DNA of 64,000 nucleotides from CAZVFX01 sp964626565. Lineage in GTDB: Bacteria; Myxococcota_A; UBA9042; CAIXZC01. The position numbers and the translations under genes are program-made. The DNA lies in NCBI GenBank assembly GCA_964626565.1, contig CAZVFX010000004.1, forward strand, positions 40,349-104,348, in the 5' to 3' direction. Positions within the stretch are counted from its first letter, which is position 1. Each line of letters begins with the position of its first letter. Shown here piece by piece: positions 57,220 to 64,000 of the stretch. The notes beneath the pieces are model-generated. The model had not been told where the DNA came from and made no database searches. It was given only the letters and a program-made list of their open reading frames with translations.

Positions 57220-59562
57220 ATGTCGCGGCTCGAAGACACTATCAAAGAGTGGCTGGAATCGAAACGATTCGGCCCCTGTTTTACCGCCGACACTACCAGG
57301 CTGGCCCGGCGAGGCGATTTCGGCCCGGTGCCCCAATGGCTCGATCCCCGGCTGCAGCAGGTGCTGGCCGCACGGGGAATTCAACAACTGTACTCGCATC
57401 AACTGGAAGCGCTCAAAGAGGTGCGGCAAGGCAACAACGTCGTGCTGGTAACGCCCACCGCGTCGGGCAAGACTTTTGCCTATAACCTGCCCGTACTCCA
57501 CGACCTGCTCAACGACGACACAGCCCGGGCGCTGTACGTTTTCCCCACCAAGGCGCTTACCCAGGACCAGTACGCCGGCCTCCATTCCCTCATCGAAGAC
57601 CTGGACGCCAACATTGCGACCCACACTTATGACGGCGATACCCCGGCCGATGCGCGCAGCGCCATCCGGGCCATGGGCCACGTGGTGCTGACCAATCCCG
57701 ACATGCTCCACTCGGCCATTTTGCCTCATCACCCCAAGTGGATGAAGCTGTTCAAGAACCTGAAGTTCGTGGTTATCGACGAAGTCCACACCTACCGCGG
57801 GGTGTTCGGCTCTCACATGGCCAACGTGATGCGAAGACTCAAGCGCATCGCCGAATTCCACGGCTCCGACCCCACGTTCGTGCTCTGTTCCGCGACCATC
57901 GCCAATCCCAAAGAACATGCCGAGGCGCTCATCGAGGATGACGTTGCCCTGGTGGACCGGTCGGGCGCCCCCACCGGCAAACGCCACGTGTTGCTCTACA
58001 ACCCGCCGGTGGTGAATCGCCAGTTGGGCGTGCGCGCTTCGTACATCAAGCAGGCCCGCAATTTCGCCATGGAGTTGATCAAGCGTGAGATTCCGGCAAT
58101 CGTCTTTGCCCTGTCACGCCTCAACGTGGAACTGATGGTGAAGTACCTGAGAGAAGGGCTCAAGAAACGGGGGCTCAACCCCGACGTCGTACAAGGCTAC
58201 CGGGGCGGCTACCTCCCCAACCGCCGCCGGGAAATCGAGCGGGGCCTTAGAGACGGAGAGATCATGTGTGTGGTAGCCACCAACGCGCTGGAGTTGGGCA
58301 TCGACATCGGCAGCCTGGATGCATCCATCGTGGCCGGTTACCCCGGTTCCCAGGCCAGCCTGCTTCAGCAGTGGGGACGGGCCGGCCGGCAGAGCAGCGC
58401 ATCGCTGTCCATCTTTATCGCCAGGTCCGACCCTATCGACCAGTACGTTGTCACCCACCCCGACTATCTCCTCGGCCAAAGCCCGGAGGAAGCCCGCATC
58501 GATCCCGACAATCCCTACATCCTCGCGGACCACCTTAAGTGCGCGACTTTCGAACTGCCCATGGAGGCAAAGGCGCCTTTCGGTTCCCTCGCAGCCGAAA
58601 ATGCGACCGGCATCCTCGAGATGATGAAAAACGGCCGCATGGTCCACAAGGTGGGCAAGCGCTACATGTGGTCCAACGAGGCCTATCCGGCCAGCGCAGT
58701 GAGCCTCAGGAACATTCCGGGCGAAAACTTCGTGGTTATCGACAAAGATAAGGAGAAAATCATCGCGGAAGTGGACTTCGTCAGCGCCCACACCATGCTT
58801 CACGAAGGAGCCATTCATAACGTTGACGGAATCCAGTATCACGTCAAGACGCTGGACTACAAGGGACGCAAGGCCTACGTGGAGCGGGCAGTCACCGATT
58901 TCTTCACCGACGCGGAAACCTACATGGAGGTGCGCATCCTCTCCGAGCATGAAGACCGAGATGATCGCGTGTGCACTACCGCGCACGGGGAGGTGAGCGT
59001 CACTGAAAAAGTGATCGGCTTCAAGAAGGTGCGGTTCTACACTTCGGAAAACGTAGGTTATGGCGAAGTGAATCTGCCCGAGTTGACTATGCATACCATG
59101 GCCTGCTGGGCCAATCTCGAGCCGGAACTGATCAGCGCGCTGCCCTATGGCAAGGTGGAGATTGCCGATGCGGTGATGGGCGTCGGCAGAGCGCTGCACA
59201 TGGTAGCCGCGTTGAAGCTCATGTGCGCAGTCCATGACCTGGGCCATTGCGTGGGCGACCGCTCCGCCAAGTGGTTCTCCATCTCAGGTGTGACTTTTCG
59301 GGGCAGCTACTCGTTCGATGAAACGGGAGAGAGCGAAGAATTCTCACCCACGATCTTCCTGTTCGACCGCCGCGCGGGCGGCGTCGGCCTCGCACCGACC
59401 GTCTTTCGCGTGCTGCCGGAACTGTTCGCCCGCGCCCTCGACATGATCAAAGCCTGCGAGTGCGAAATCGGCTGCCCCGCCTGCATCGGCCCATCCAGAG
59501 CCGAAGAAGACGTGAACCCCAAGGCCATCGCCATCGAACTCCTCGGCGTCATGCGCGGATGA
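57220..59562 (+). CDS. mrfA: MrfA/YprA-type DEAD/DEAH helicase with DUF1998
   Basis: A 780-residue superfamily 2 helicase. Motif I TPTASGKTFAYN, motif Ia PTKALTQDQY, motif II VVIDEVHTYRG (DEVH), motif III LCSATIANP. The second RecA domain ends TNALELGIDIGSLDASIVAG and QWGRAGRQSS. The C-terminal DUF1998-like region ends in a zinc-type cluster (CECEIGCPACIGPS). In Bacillus subtilis MrfA works with the exonuclease MrfB in repair of mitomycin-C damage; the same neighbour is present here. The ATG at 57220 is preferred to a GTG four codons earlier. Confidence 0.9.
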   Translation: MSRLEDTIKEWLESKRFGPCFTADTTRLARRGDFGPVPQWLDPRLQQVLAARGIQQLYSHQLEALKEVRQGNNVVLVTPTASGKTFAYNLPVLHDLLNDDTARALYVFPTKALTQDQYAGLHSLIEDLDANIATHTYDGDTPADARSAIRAMGHVVLTNPDMLHSAILPHHPKWMKLFKNLKFVVIDEVHTYRGVFGSHMANVMRRLKRIAEFHGSDPTFVLCSATIANPKEHAEALIEDDVALVDRSGAPTGKRHVLLYNPPVVNRQLGVRASYIKQARNFAMELIKREIPAIVFALSRLNVELMVKYLREGLKKRGLNPDVVQGYRGGYLPNRRREIERGLRDGEIMCVVATNALELGIDIGSLDASIVAGYPGSQASLLQQWGRAGRQSSASLSIFIARSDPIDQYVVTHPDYLLGQSPEEARIDPDNPYILADHLKCATFELPMEAKAPFGSLAAENATGILEMMKNGRMVHKVGKRYMWSNEAYPASAVSLRNIPGENFVVIDKDKEKIIAEVDFVSAHTMLHEGAIHNVDGIQYHVKTLDYKGRKAYVERAVTDFFTDAETYMEVRILSEHEDRDDRVCTTAHGEVSVTEKVIGFKKVRFYTSENVGYGEVNLPELTMHTMACWANLEPELISALPYGKVEIADAVMGVGRALHMVAALKLMCAVHDLGHCVGDRSAKWFSISGVTFRGSYSFDETGESEEFSPTIFLFDRRAGGVGLAPTVFRVLPELFARALDMIKACECEIGCPACIGPSRAEEDVNPKAIAIELLGVMRG

Positions 59563-60785
59563 AAGACTACCTCGACCGTTTTAAACGCGCAGGCGCCATT
59601 CCATCCGGGCCGTCATCCTCCGGGGACAGTTCGCTACCCCGACAGGTGACCGAGGATCGGCCTTTGCAGCCGGGCGCTGACGACACCGAGGCGATGGAGG
59701 GGCCGCGTCAGTCCGCATCGGCCCGGGTGATTTGCGACGAGGTGACGTGCGCCACCCCCTACGGCGCCCAAGCAATGCACCACATTCTCCCCCCAACCAT
59801 CACCAACAACTCCCGCCACCTGAAAGACCCCCTCCTCGCCGGATTCACCCGCGAGAAAGCCCTTTTCCTCGACATCGAGGCCACCGGTCTTTCCCACGGT
59901 GCGGGAACCGTCGCCTTCCTCATCGGCCTGGGCTATTTCAAGGGCGAGAAGTTCGTCGTTGAGCAGCTCCTCATGGAGGACTACGACCAGGAGCCGGACC
60001 AGCTCCAACGGCTCCTGGAACACCTGACCCGCACCAGCTACCTGGTGTCCTATAATGGCAAGTCCTACGACCGGTCGGTGCTTGAGAATCGCATGGTGTT
60101 GAACAAATTCATGGACCGCACCGAGGCCCACATCCGGCTTCGGCCCCACCTGGACCTGCTGCACCTGGGCCGAAGAGTCTTTGGCGGAAAACTCCCCAAT
60201 CACACCATGGGCACTCTCGAAAGGGAGATTCTCGGTTTCGAGAGGGAAGACGATCTGCCCGGAGAGATGGTGCCGCAATACTATTTTCAGTACCTTCTTT
60301 CCGAGGACGAATCGTTTCTCGAGCCGGTGCTGGAACACAACTACTACGACATCATCTCGTTGGCCTACCTGGCCCACAAGCTGCTGGAAAAGGTTCGGCC
60401 CGAGCAACTTGATCCCGATCCGCGCATCGGTTTCAACCTGGGGAAACTGTTCTTCAACGCAGGCAATCTTCCCGCGGCCCAGCGTCACCTGGACGCCGCC
60501 CTGGACCACCTCGATCCCGACCTGGCCGTCAAGGCCGGACGCCTTCTCGCCAGAGCCCTGCGCAAGCAAGGCGCGCCCTGGTCGCAGATGGCCGCAATGT
60601 GGCAGCGAGCCGCCGGCACCGCCCCTGAGTCCCCGGTCCCTCAGGTCGAGCTTTCCAAACTGTACGAGTGGAAAGCAAGAAACCCCCAGCAAGCGCTGGC
60701 CCACGCCCGCCAGGCCCTGGCCCTGGCCCCCGACCCGAAGGTCGAGGAGCGAGTCAAGCGACTCGTCAAAAAGACTGACCACTGA
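59559..60785 (+). CDS. mrfB: MrfB/YprB-type RNase H-like 3'-5' exonuclease with TPR tail
   Basis: A 408-residue protein that overlaps mrfA by four bases (ATGA). The exonuclease domain (about 95-275) has FLDIEATGLSHGAG (first two acids), SYNGKSYDRSVLENR (third) and HNYYDIISLAYL (fourth), a DEDD-type set. NHTMGTLEREILGFERE is typical of YprB. Residues about 290-400 are TPR-like helices (NLPAAQRHLDAALDHLDPDL), as in MrfB. It is predicted to degrade DNA unwound by MrfA. The last codons and the TGA stop fall in heptamer repeat units. Confidence 0.9.
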   Translation: MKDYLDRFKRAGAIPSGPSSSGDSSLPRQVTEDRPLQPGADDTEAMEGPRQSASARVICDEVTCATPYGAQAMHHILPPTITNNSRHLKDPLLAGFTREKALFLDIEATGLSHGAGTVAFLIGLGYFKGEKFVVEQLLMEDYDQEPDQLQRLLEHLTRTSYLVSYNGKSYDRSVLENRMVLNKFMDRTEAHIRLRPHLDLLHLGRRVFGGKLPNHTMGTLEREILGFEREDDLPGEMVPQYYFQYLLSEDESFLEPVLEHNYYDIISLAYLAHKLLEKVRPEQLDPDPRIGFNLGKLFFNAGNLPAAQRHLDAALDHLDPDLAVKAGRLLARALRKQGAPWSQMAAMWQRAAGTAPESPVPQVELSKLYEWKARNPQQALAHARQALALAPDPKVEERVKRLVKKTDH

Positions 60786-60855
60786 TTGCTGACAGCCAAG
60801 ATGCCGTTAGCCGTTGCGGTTACCCTGGACCCTGCCCCTGGACCCTGGACCCGCC
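60774..60855. repeat. Composite heptamer array: ACTGANN/GCTGACA, GCCGTTN, CCCTGGA units
   Basis: ACTGACC, ACTGATT, GCTGACA (60774-60794), then GCCGTTA, GCCGTTG (60803-60816), then CCCTGGA, CCCTGCC, CCCTGGA, CCCTGGA with one slip. The first units are inside the end of mrfB and include its stop codon (60783-60785). Confidence 0.82.
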
Positions 60856-60893
60856 TTTATGCTGTTCCCTGAATATCATCGTGCTATCATCGT

Positions 60894-60916
60894 CTCCAAG
60901 CCAGCTTGGAGGGAGG
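60894..60916 (+). promoter_or_regulatory. Leader hairpin next to the ribosome binding site
   Basis: CTCCAAG, loop CCAG, CTTGGAG, running straight into GGAGG. The 3' arm of the stem contains part of the GGAGGGAGG purine run used as SD for the gene at 60924, so it could tune translation. Confidence 0.35.
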
Positions 60917-60923
60917 AAAACAG

Positions 60924-61421
60924 ATGAAATCCATACTCACCTTGCAAGGTGCTCTACTTACTGCCGCAGCCATGCTGCTCGCCGGAATCATGGCCTGCGG
61001 GCCCACCTACTGGGAAGACCGCTACCGCCCGGATCCGAGATACCAGGACCCGCGCCATCACCCCGAGGAAGAACCGCACTACGGCGAAGGGGAACACCCC
61101 GAGGGCGAGTACACCGGCGAAGAGTTCCCGGAGGAATACGACCCCTACGAAACTTATGAAGACCCTGCTCCCGTGGTCGAAGAAGAACTCGTCGCGGTTG
61201 AGGTCGCTCCGCCGCTGCCCCCGCAGCATGCCGTGGCCAAGAAACACCCGCGCCCCGGCTTCGTCTGGATCCCCGGCCATTGGCGGTGGCACGCCCGGGA
61301 CGCTCGCCACGTCTGGATTCCGGGAGTGTGGAAGCACGCCCGCCGTGACCGGGTGTGGATTCCTGCCCGCTGGAAGCAGACTCCACGAGGCTGGGTTCAC
61401 CTTCCCGGCCGCTGGAAATAG
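60924..61421 (+). CDS. Lipoprotein with WxPGxW-type repeats
   Basis: A 165-residue predicted lipoprotein (LTAAAMLLAGIMACGP). An acidic Pro/Glu/Tyr-rich middle precedes a C-terminal basic part with repeats of the type FVWIPGHWRW, HVWIPGVWKH, RVWIPARWKQ, WVHLPGRWK. These match the WxxGxW (BcpO-related) repeat found in outer-membrane-associated proteins. The ATG at 60924 has GGAGG seven bases upstream. It is followed 50 bases later by the PEGA protein gene. Confidence 0.82.
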   Translation: MKSILTLQGALLTAAAMLLAGIMACGPTYWEDRYRPDPRYQDPRHHPEEEPHYGEGEHPEGEYTGEEFPEEYDPYETYEDPAPVVEEELVAVEVAPPLPPQHAVAKKHPRPGFVWIPGHWRWHARDARHVWIPGVWKHARRDRVWIPARWKQTPRGWVHLPGRWK

Positions 61422-61471
61422 CAACTCCAATCTGCTAGGCTCAGCCATCCGAGGAAGGAGGGATGTTCAAA

Positions 61472-63487
61472 ATGCCAAACATACACCACCGGCGCGCCGG
61501 CTTCGTTGCTGCCTCAGCGTTGCTCGTCTTTGTCCTGGCGCCAGCCGTGGGCAAGTCTCAGACCGGTGCGGCAGCCAGCGTCAAACTCGCGGTGATGACC
61601 ATCGAAAACAGCACCGGGGACGACCTTTCCGGCCAGCTCATAGACGACCTTACCGATTTTCTGCGCACCCAGATCGCGCGGCGAGGCAAGTTTGTCGTAA
61701 TCGACAAATCCCGCCAGGCTGCCGCGCTGCAGAAGCTGGTTGCCGACGAGAGAAAGGAGAGCTACAAGAAGTGCTACGATGAATCCTGCCAGATTCCCCT
61801 GGGAAAGGCGCTGTCGGCCGATACCGTATTGCGAGTGAAGATCACGCGCATCGGATCCACCTACCATCTGAGTGCCGAGATGGTGGACCTGGCCAAAGAG
61901 GCGGTGGACCCGGGAAGGGCTGCCTCGGTGGAAGTGCCGGTGGAGCCAAAGGCTGGAAGGGAAGACCGGCTGCTGGACGGCATCAGATCCATCGCCCGGC
62001 AGATCGCTGGCAATCTGCCGGGTGGCGGTGGTGAGACAGTCACCCTGGGCGTTGTGGGTGAGTACGGTCTGGCCGCTGAAGGTGGCGCCGACGGCGCCAC
62101 CGAAGGGGACGGAATCGTGCGGTTCGAGTCGGACCCTCCGGGAGCCTATGTGACAGTGGACGGAAGGAAACTGCCCAAGGCGACCCCGGTGGACGAATTT
62201 CTGCAACTTGGCAAACACAAGCTCAAGGTTGTGGGGCCCGAAGGGTACGCGGACTACAGTGACAATGTAGAATTGCGCGCCGGGCAGACGGTGCGGGTGA
62301 CTTTGCGACCCCTCACCGCCAGCGTGCTCATCAGGCCTCGTGACACCAAAGGCAACCTGCTCACCGATGTGGCTGTGTACCTTGACGGCGAAGAGGTGGC
62401 CCGCGCGCCGGTGAGGATTCAAGGAGTGAGGACCGGCACCCGCAAATTCGAGTTCGCCAAGACAGGGCTCAGGACCGTTGAGAAGATAGTCAAAGTGCGC
62501 AAGGGCAAAACCACCGAGGTGGACGTCCGCCTGCAACCCAGCTCAGGCACTCTCCAGGTGAAGAACGGCGTCGTCTTAGGGGACGGTGCGCATTTGAAAG
62601 ATGTCAGAATGACGGTGTCCGTGGACGGGCAGTCCCATGGGAATACGCCCGTAAAACTTACCCTCAAACCGGGGTCTCATGAAGTCGCGGTCGGTCACGA
62701 CCTCGCCCGGATGCGCACCTACACCATGGAGGTCTTGGACGGAAAGACCGTTACTCTGGCGCCGGAATTGACCGGGGCCAGCGGGCCAAAGTGGGAGCAG
62801 TTCAGGTATCGCAACGAGGTGGACCGCCGCACCGGCAGGTGGGGCTGGAGCAGCATCATCTCCTCCGCACCGGGGCGGATTACCGACCTTCCCTTCGATG
62901 AAGCGGTGAGTCTTGGCCGGTACATGCAACTAATCACTTTCGGAGTTGACTGGGAATGGCCCCTCGTTTCTCTCAGAGTGCGCGACAGCCTGCTCGAACT
63001 CACGCACCTTAACCTGGAAGAGTGGGACTTCGACCTGGTGGGAGTAGGTGTTTTCACCAATCCCGAATTGATGCTGGTGCTGCGCCCCACGCCACTTTCT
63101 CCCCTGCGCCTCGACCTGGGAGCCGAGCTGAACTTTTCCTGGAACAGCGACGAAACCAGCACCGATGAAATGACCGCGCTGTGGACCGCGGGCACCGCAC
63201 ACCTGGCGCTGGAACTGTGGCAGGACCATGTTATGGGCTATCCCCGGCTCGAAGTCGCAGGCGGCGTCCGCAAGTCATACTCCCGCGTCACCGCGGTTCC
63301 GGAAGCAGGACAGGAAGTCAAATACTCCGGTTCTGACACCGAATACGGCGGCCGTGCCCAGTTGATCATCGCCGCGGGCGATGTTTCGGGCCTGTTCTTA
63401 GGCGGCGCCTACTACAAAGGCGACCGCGGCGCGTCACTGGAATGGACCCTGGATTGGCGTATCTTCGGCAAAGTAGCGGAATTTTAG
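61472..63487 (+). CDS. Secreted PEGA-domain protein
   Basis: A 671-residue protein with a signal peptide (AGFVAASALLVFVLAPAVG). The first domain (about 35-190) resembles the periplasmic nucleotide-free 'FlgO/CsgG-like' N-terminal fold (VKLAVMTIENSTGDDLSGQL ... LGKALSADTVLRVKITRIG). Next come two or three PEGA-like beta domains at about 215-430 (VRFESDPPGAYVTVDGRKLP). The C-terminal third is probably an outer-membrane beta-structured region (SPLRLDLGAELNFSWNSDET). The first ATG (61463) sits one base after the SD, so the ATG at 61472 is preferred. Function unknown; such proteins are common in myxobacteria. Confidence 0.78.
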   Translation: MPNIHHRRAGFVAASALLVFVLAPAVGKSQTGAAASVKLAVMTIENSTGDDLSGQLIDDLTDFLRTQIARRGKFVVIDKSRQAAALQKLVADERKESYKKCYDESCQIPLGKALSADTVLRVKITRIGSTYHLSAEMVDLAKEAVDPGRAASVEVPVEPKAGREDRLLDGIRSIARQIAGNLPGGGGETVTLGVVGEYGLAAEGGADGATEGDGIVRFESDPPGAYVTVDGRKLPKATPVDEFLQLGKHKLKVVGPEGYADYSDNVELRAGQTVRVTLRPLTASVLIRPRDTKGNLLTDVAVYLDGEEVARAPVRIQGVRTGTRKFEFAKTGLRTVEKIVKVRKGKTTEVDVRLQPSSGTLQVKNGVVLGDGAHLKDVRMTVSVDGQSHGNTPVKLTLKPGSHEVAVGHDLARMRTYTMEVLDGKTVTLAPELTGASGPKWEQFRYRNEVDRRTGRWGWSSIISSAPGRITDLPFDEAVSLGRYMQLITFGVDWEWPLVSLRVRDSLLELTHLNLEEWDFDLVGVGVFTNPELMLVLRPTPLSPLRLDLGAELNFSWNSDETSTDEMTALWTAGTAHLALELWQDHVMGYPRLEVAGGVRKSYSRVTAVPEAGQEVKYSGSDTEYGGRAQLIIAAGDVSGLFLGGAYYKGDRGASLEWTLDWRIFGKVAEF

Positions 63488-63504
63488 CGCTCCCTCGGCT
63501 CGCC

Positions 63505-63539
63505 CAATTATCAATTCTCAGTTATCAATTCTCAATTCA
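63505..63539. repeat. Heptamer array, five CAATTNN units
   Basis: CAATTAT, CAATTCT, CAGTTAT, CAATTCT, CAATTCA, 17 bases after the PEGA gene stop codon. It is preceded by GCGCTCCCTCGGCTCGCCC, which read in reverse resembles the GC-rich dispersed element. Confidence 0.9.
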
Positions 63540-63621
63540 CCTCACTCCGGACTTCTTTTCCCCTGTTAAGTATGTTAGAATCAAAGCAAGGGAACGAAAA
63601 ACACATACCCGGGGGAAGGCA

Positions 63622-63813
63622 ATGAGCGAAGACAAATGTCTGTTTTGCGACGGGACCGGTACGGACACCTGCACTGCCTGCGACGGTAAGGGCAAGGTAG
63701 GAGGGTTCCTCGGACTAGGCGGCAAACCGTGCCCGGTGTGCGAAGGCGAAGGCGTCGCCACGTGCAATCACTGCGCCGGCACCGGAGAGATCGAAGCCAC
63801 CGCTTCGGGGTAG
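63622..63813 (+). CDS. Mini DnaJ-type zinc-finger protein
   Basis: A 63-residue protein made of four CxxCxGxG-like motifs (CLFCDGTG, CTACDGKG, CPVCEGEG, CNHCAGTG). It is essentially the cysteine-rich zinc domain of DnaJ without a J domain or C-terminal domain. Two zinc ions would be bound. GGGGGAAGG precedes the ATG by several bases. It could be a free-standing chaperone-type adaptor or a small thiol protein. The TAG stop codon is part of the first unit of a GTTAGCC array. Confidence 0.75.
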   Translation: MSEDKCLFCDGTGTDTCTACDGKGKVGGFLGLGGKPCPVCEGEGVATCNHCAGTGEIEATASG

Positions 63814-63835
63814 CCGTTAGCCGTTAGCTGTTTTG
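63810..63835. repeat. Heptamer array, GTTAGCC units
   Basis: GTAGCC, GTTAGCC, GTTAGCT, then GTTTTG; it includes the stop codon of the mini zinc-finger gene (63811-63813). Confidence 0.8.
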
Positions 63836-63844
63836 CCTGGTTTA

Positions 63845-63886
63845 CGAGCCGTGACGGTAAGGGAGCGGGTCATGAGCGAAGCGCCC
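63845..63886. repeat. GC-rich dispersed element, divergent copy
   Basis: Contains GACGGTAAGGGAGCGGGTC and GAGCGAAGCGCCCC. It resembles ACCGTAAGGGAGGGGGCC of the 112-base repeat and, more distantly, the element at 43340. It is isolated in an intergenic region. Confidence 0.5.
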
Positions 63887-63906
63887 CGCCGCCGTCAGCA
63901 GTTCTC

Positions 63907-63949
63907 CCTCTACCCTGACCCTGGACCCTGACCCTCTACCCTGACCCCC
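63907..63949. repeat. Heptamer-like array, CTCTACC / CTGACC / CTGGACC units
   Basis: CTCTACC, CTGACC, CTGGACC, CTGACC, CTCTACC, CTGACC, a mix of seven- and six-base units of the ACCCTGG family. The remaining 50 bases to the window edge hold nothing I can name. Confidence 0.8.
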
Positions 63950-64000
63950 CTTTCTGCCAATAAAGAGTGAGACACTGGGGTGAAGTAGTTTAGAGTAGAG

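Noticed and set aside
57085..57987. A 300-codon minus-strand frame overlapping the start of mrfA and the heptamer array
   Set aside because: It runs antisense through clear helicase motifs and its C-terminus is repeat sequence.
1..64000. tRNA genes, insertion sequences, prophage or integrase genes
   Set aside because: Looked for T-loop patterns, transposase-like proteins and terminal repeats; none was convincing.

Overview
The window is a gene-dense, GC-rich stretch of a bacterial chromosome. About 54 protein genes sit on both strands, with the RNase P RNA (rnpB), no tRNA or rRNA, no insertion sequence and no prophage. No gap longer than about 260 bases lacks a gene. The organism looks like a Gram-negative of the myxobacterial/'deltaproteobacterial' type (Myxococcota, Bradymonadota or relatives). 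Reasons: many predicted lipoproteins, a zinc-ribbon/GYF_2/AgmX-PglI-type envelope protein, huge Cys-rich secreted proteins with MopE-like calcium motifs, a mevalonate pathway, RNase J and a two-subunit class I fumarase. This placement is inference; there is no 16S rRNA here.

Layout. 1-7.4 kb: a truncated unknown gene, malic enzyme, then a leftward group holC - secreted protein - mvaD - mvaK2 - membrane-anchored papain-like protein. 7.6-10.4 kb: the envelope protein and a phasin-like protein. 10.4-12.7 kb: CPBP protease - small membrane protein - fumarase alpha - fumarase beta. 12.9-15.4 kb: a repeat-bearing secreted protein and a YcbB-type L,D-transpeptidase. 15.4-19.2 kb: RNase J followed by two overlapping radical-SAM genes. 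19.3-23.5 kb: class II aldolase, serS-nhaA, and a TM-helix channel-like protein. 23.6-28 kb: a 1118-residue MopE-type lipoprotein and an outer-membrane barrel. 28.1-29.8 kb: M24 peptidase and rnpB. 29.8-38.6 kb: a long leftward run of envelope genes. It holds duplicated thioredoxin-like lipoprotein, YdcF, phosphodiester glycosidase, GtrA, GT2, peptide-binding lipoprotein, small membrane protein, NlpC-like lipoprotein and phosphodiesterase. 38.7-43.3 kb: aroQ - TPR - PilZ - secreted ComEC-type hydrolase - triple helix-hairpin-helix ComEA-like protein. 43.4-49.2 kb: CPBP protease, then lipoprotein - ABC ATPase - FtsX-like permease with a Cys-rich insert, and a zinc-site protein. 49.3-57 kb: a 1252-residue lectin-like protein, dnaK, two HEAT proteins and a TPR protein. 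57.2-64 kb: a MrfA/MrfB-type repair pair, a WxxGxW lipoprotein, a PEGA protein and a mini zinc-finger protein.

The most striking feature lies between the genes. At least fourteen short arrays of seven-base repeats occur, drawn from about six unrelated heptamer families (CAATTNN, NNCTCAN, GTTAGCC, CGAAACC, ACCCTGG, GCTGATN). Different families are joined without losing the seven-base phase in several arrays. Eight arrays contain the stop codon of a neighbouring gene. A second, GC-rich dispersed element (core like TACCCCGAAGGCGAGTGAGG) occurs as tandem pairs both outside genes and in frame inside a gene. Starts were moved inward from the longest open frame where a Shine-Dalgarno site, signal peptide or overlap with the upstream gene supported it. 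Functions are read from motifs by eye; no search was run.
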